Notes under the pieces: generated by a model
What the model was told of the DNA's origin: nothing
What the model saw: only the letters and a program-made list of their open reading frames with translations
The model's database searches: none
Program-made: the position numbers and the translations under genes
Part shown: positions 29,607 through 29,943 of the stretch, piece by piece
Layout: each line of letters opens with the position of its first letter
Position numbering within the stretch: the first letter of the stretch is position 1
Source of the DNA: a virus
Strand: one strand, 5' to 3'
Length of the DNA stretch: 29,943 nucleotides
IMG/VR virus record: IMGVR_UViG_3300007363_000071
Span: 1 to 29,943 of that record

Positions 29607-29837
29607 TTAATTAGCCTTTGCTATTACAAGTTTCAAACCAAGAGCCGAGCACCAGCACATGATATAGAAAGAGGATGGCAATCGAACACCGCTCTCCCAT
29701 TTGCTGACTAGCCCACTTGAAACACCAATGTCATTGTTCAGTTCTTCCTGACTTAATCCCTGTCTCTCTCGTTCACGAATGAGATCAGTGATCAACTCTT
29801 TATAGAATACTTCTTCAACTGGCGTTGGTGTTCTCAT
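29607..29837 (-). CDS. XRE-family HTH regulator
   Basis: The 76-residue protein is an XRE (lambda-repressor-like) DNA-binding domain, residues about 18-60: LIRERERQGLSQEELNNDIG, VSSGLVSKWESGVRLPSSF. It then has a short hydrophobic C-terminus with no cleavage or dimer domain. ATG 29837 is chosen because a partial upstream gene overlaps the longer frame that starts at 29921. Only a weak AAAG lies upstream. It may regulate the early operon or a host gene. Confidence 0.8.
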   Translation of the reverse strand: MRTPTPVEEVFYKELITDLIRERERQGLSQEELNNDIGVSSGLVSKWESGVRLPSSFYIMCWCSALGLKLVIAKAN

Positions 29838-29943
29838 TGAAACTTTCTTTGGCCTTTTGATGCAGTTCTTCCAGAGCGCGAGAGACTTTGAGTGCTGATG
29901 AGAGTCGCATATCTTGTCCATTTTTCACCCTGTAGAACGTGCT
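29815..29943 (-). CDS. C-terminal end of an unknown early gene (5' end outside window)
   Basis: A frame open to the right window edge encodes 42 residues ending TGA at 29815-29817: polar and helical (DMRLSSALKVSRALEELHQK, then AKESFNENTNAS). The 23-base overlap with the regulator start is usual for this operon. Too little is visible for identification. Confidence 0.5.
   Translation of the reverse strand, partial: STFYRVKNGQDMRLSSALKVSRALEELHQKAKESFNENTNAS

Noticed and set aside
29607-29921. Longer start (ATG 29921) for the XRE regulator
   Set aside because: The extra 28 residues do not look like part of the domain and would overlap the open frame entering from the right edge by over 100 bases; ATG 29837 begins shortly before the HTH.

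Overview
The window is a phage genome fragment, open at both ends. It carries the structural and lysis genes of a short-tailed (podovirus) particle on the + strand (1-21678) and a convergent, tightly packed early/DNA-metabolism operon on the - strand (29943 back to about 21760). The gene order large terminase, portal, scaffold, capsid, tail tubular A and B, small and large internal virion proteins, tail fibre resembles the T7 virion module. The Bbp19-type gene after the portal recalls Bordetella BPP-1-like podophages. No RNA polymerase, DNA polymerase, helicase, primase or integrase lies in the window. The host is Gram-negative, judged from the three-TM holin, the muramidase endolysin and the internal virion transglycosylase. 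A proteobacterium, perhaps alphaproteobacterial, is a guess and is not proven by the sequence.

Region 1 (1-6443), packaging and head: C-terminal part of TerL, a small Pro/Ala/Gly-rich protein, portal, Bbp19-like protein, scaffold, a GNAT acetyltransferase, then a 133-base gap with a nested folded-RNA signature, the major capsid protein, a small capsid-associated protein, two back-to-back GC-rich hairpins, and tail tubular protein A.

Region 2 (6446-18960), tail, ejection apparatus and host recognition: tail tubular protein B, small internal virion protein, a 1090-residue internal virion protein with an SLT lytic transglycosylase near its C-terminus preceded by what reads as a circularly permuted SGNH hydrolase domain, a 1137-residue large internal virion protein, a T7-gp17-type tail fibre, a small fibre-associated protein, a cupin-like protein, and a second short fibre-like protein sharing a repeated AKI-x-DAN motif with the fibre.

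Region 3 (18970-21678), lysis: two small membrane proteins, a three-TM holin, an N-acetylmuramidase endolysin, and a metallophosphoesterase with an N-terminal helix-turn-helix-like segment.

Region 4 (21760-29943, - strand), early genes, read right to left: end of an unknown gene, XRE repressor-like protein, DUF1064 nuclease, a possible replication accessory protein, YqaJ exonuclease, winged-helix protein, acidic protein, ERF annealing protein, SSB, ArdC-type protein, a DnaA-domain-IV-like protein, a DUF6378 protein, a possible basic mini-protein, a second DnaA-domain-IV-like protein, an HNH-associated half domain, four small coupled genes (three starting with the same MDIVER sequence), dCMP deaminase, a small HTH protein, a second DUF6378 protein, and possibly two tiny membrane proteins in the convergent gap. 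YqaJ, ERF and SSB form a single-strand annealing recombination set. DnaA-box-binding domains without an ATPase suggest replication built on host machinery. Most early genes overlap by a few bases (ATGA or TGATG), implying translational coupling along one transcript.

The points most worth a second look are the permuted SGNH domain in the ejection protein, the structured leader before the capsid gene, the duplicated start cassette among the MDIVER genes, and the paired ATPase-less DnaA domain IV proteins.
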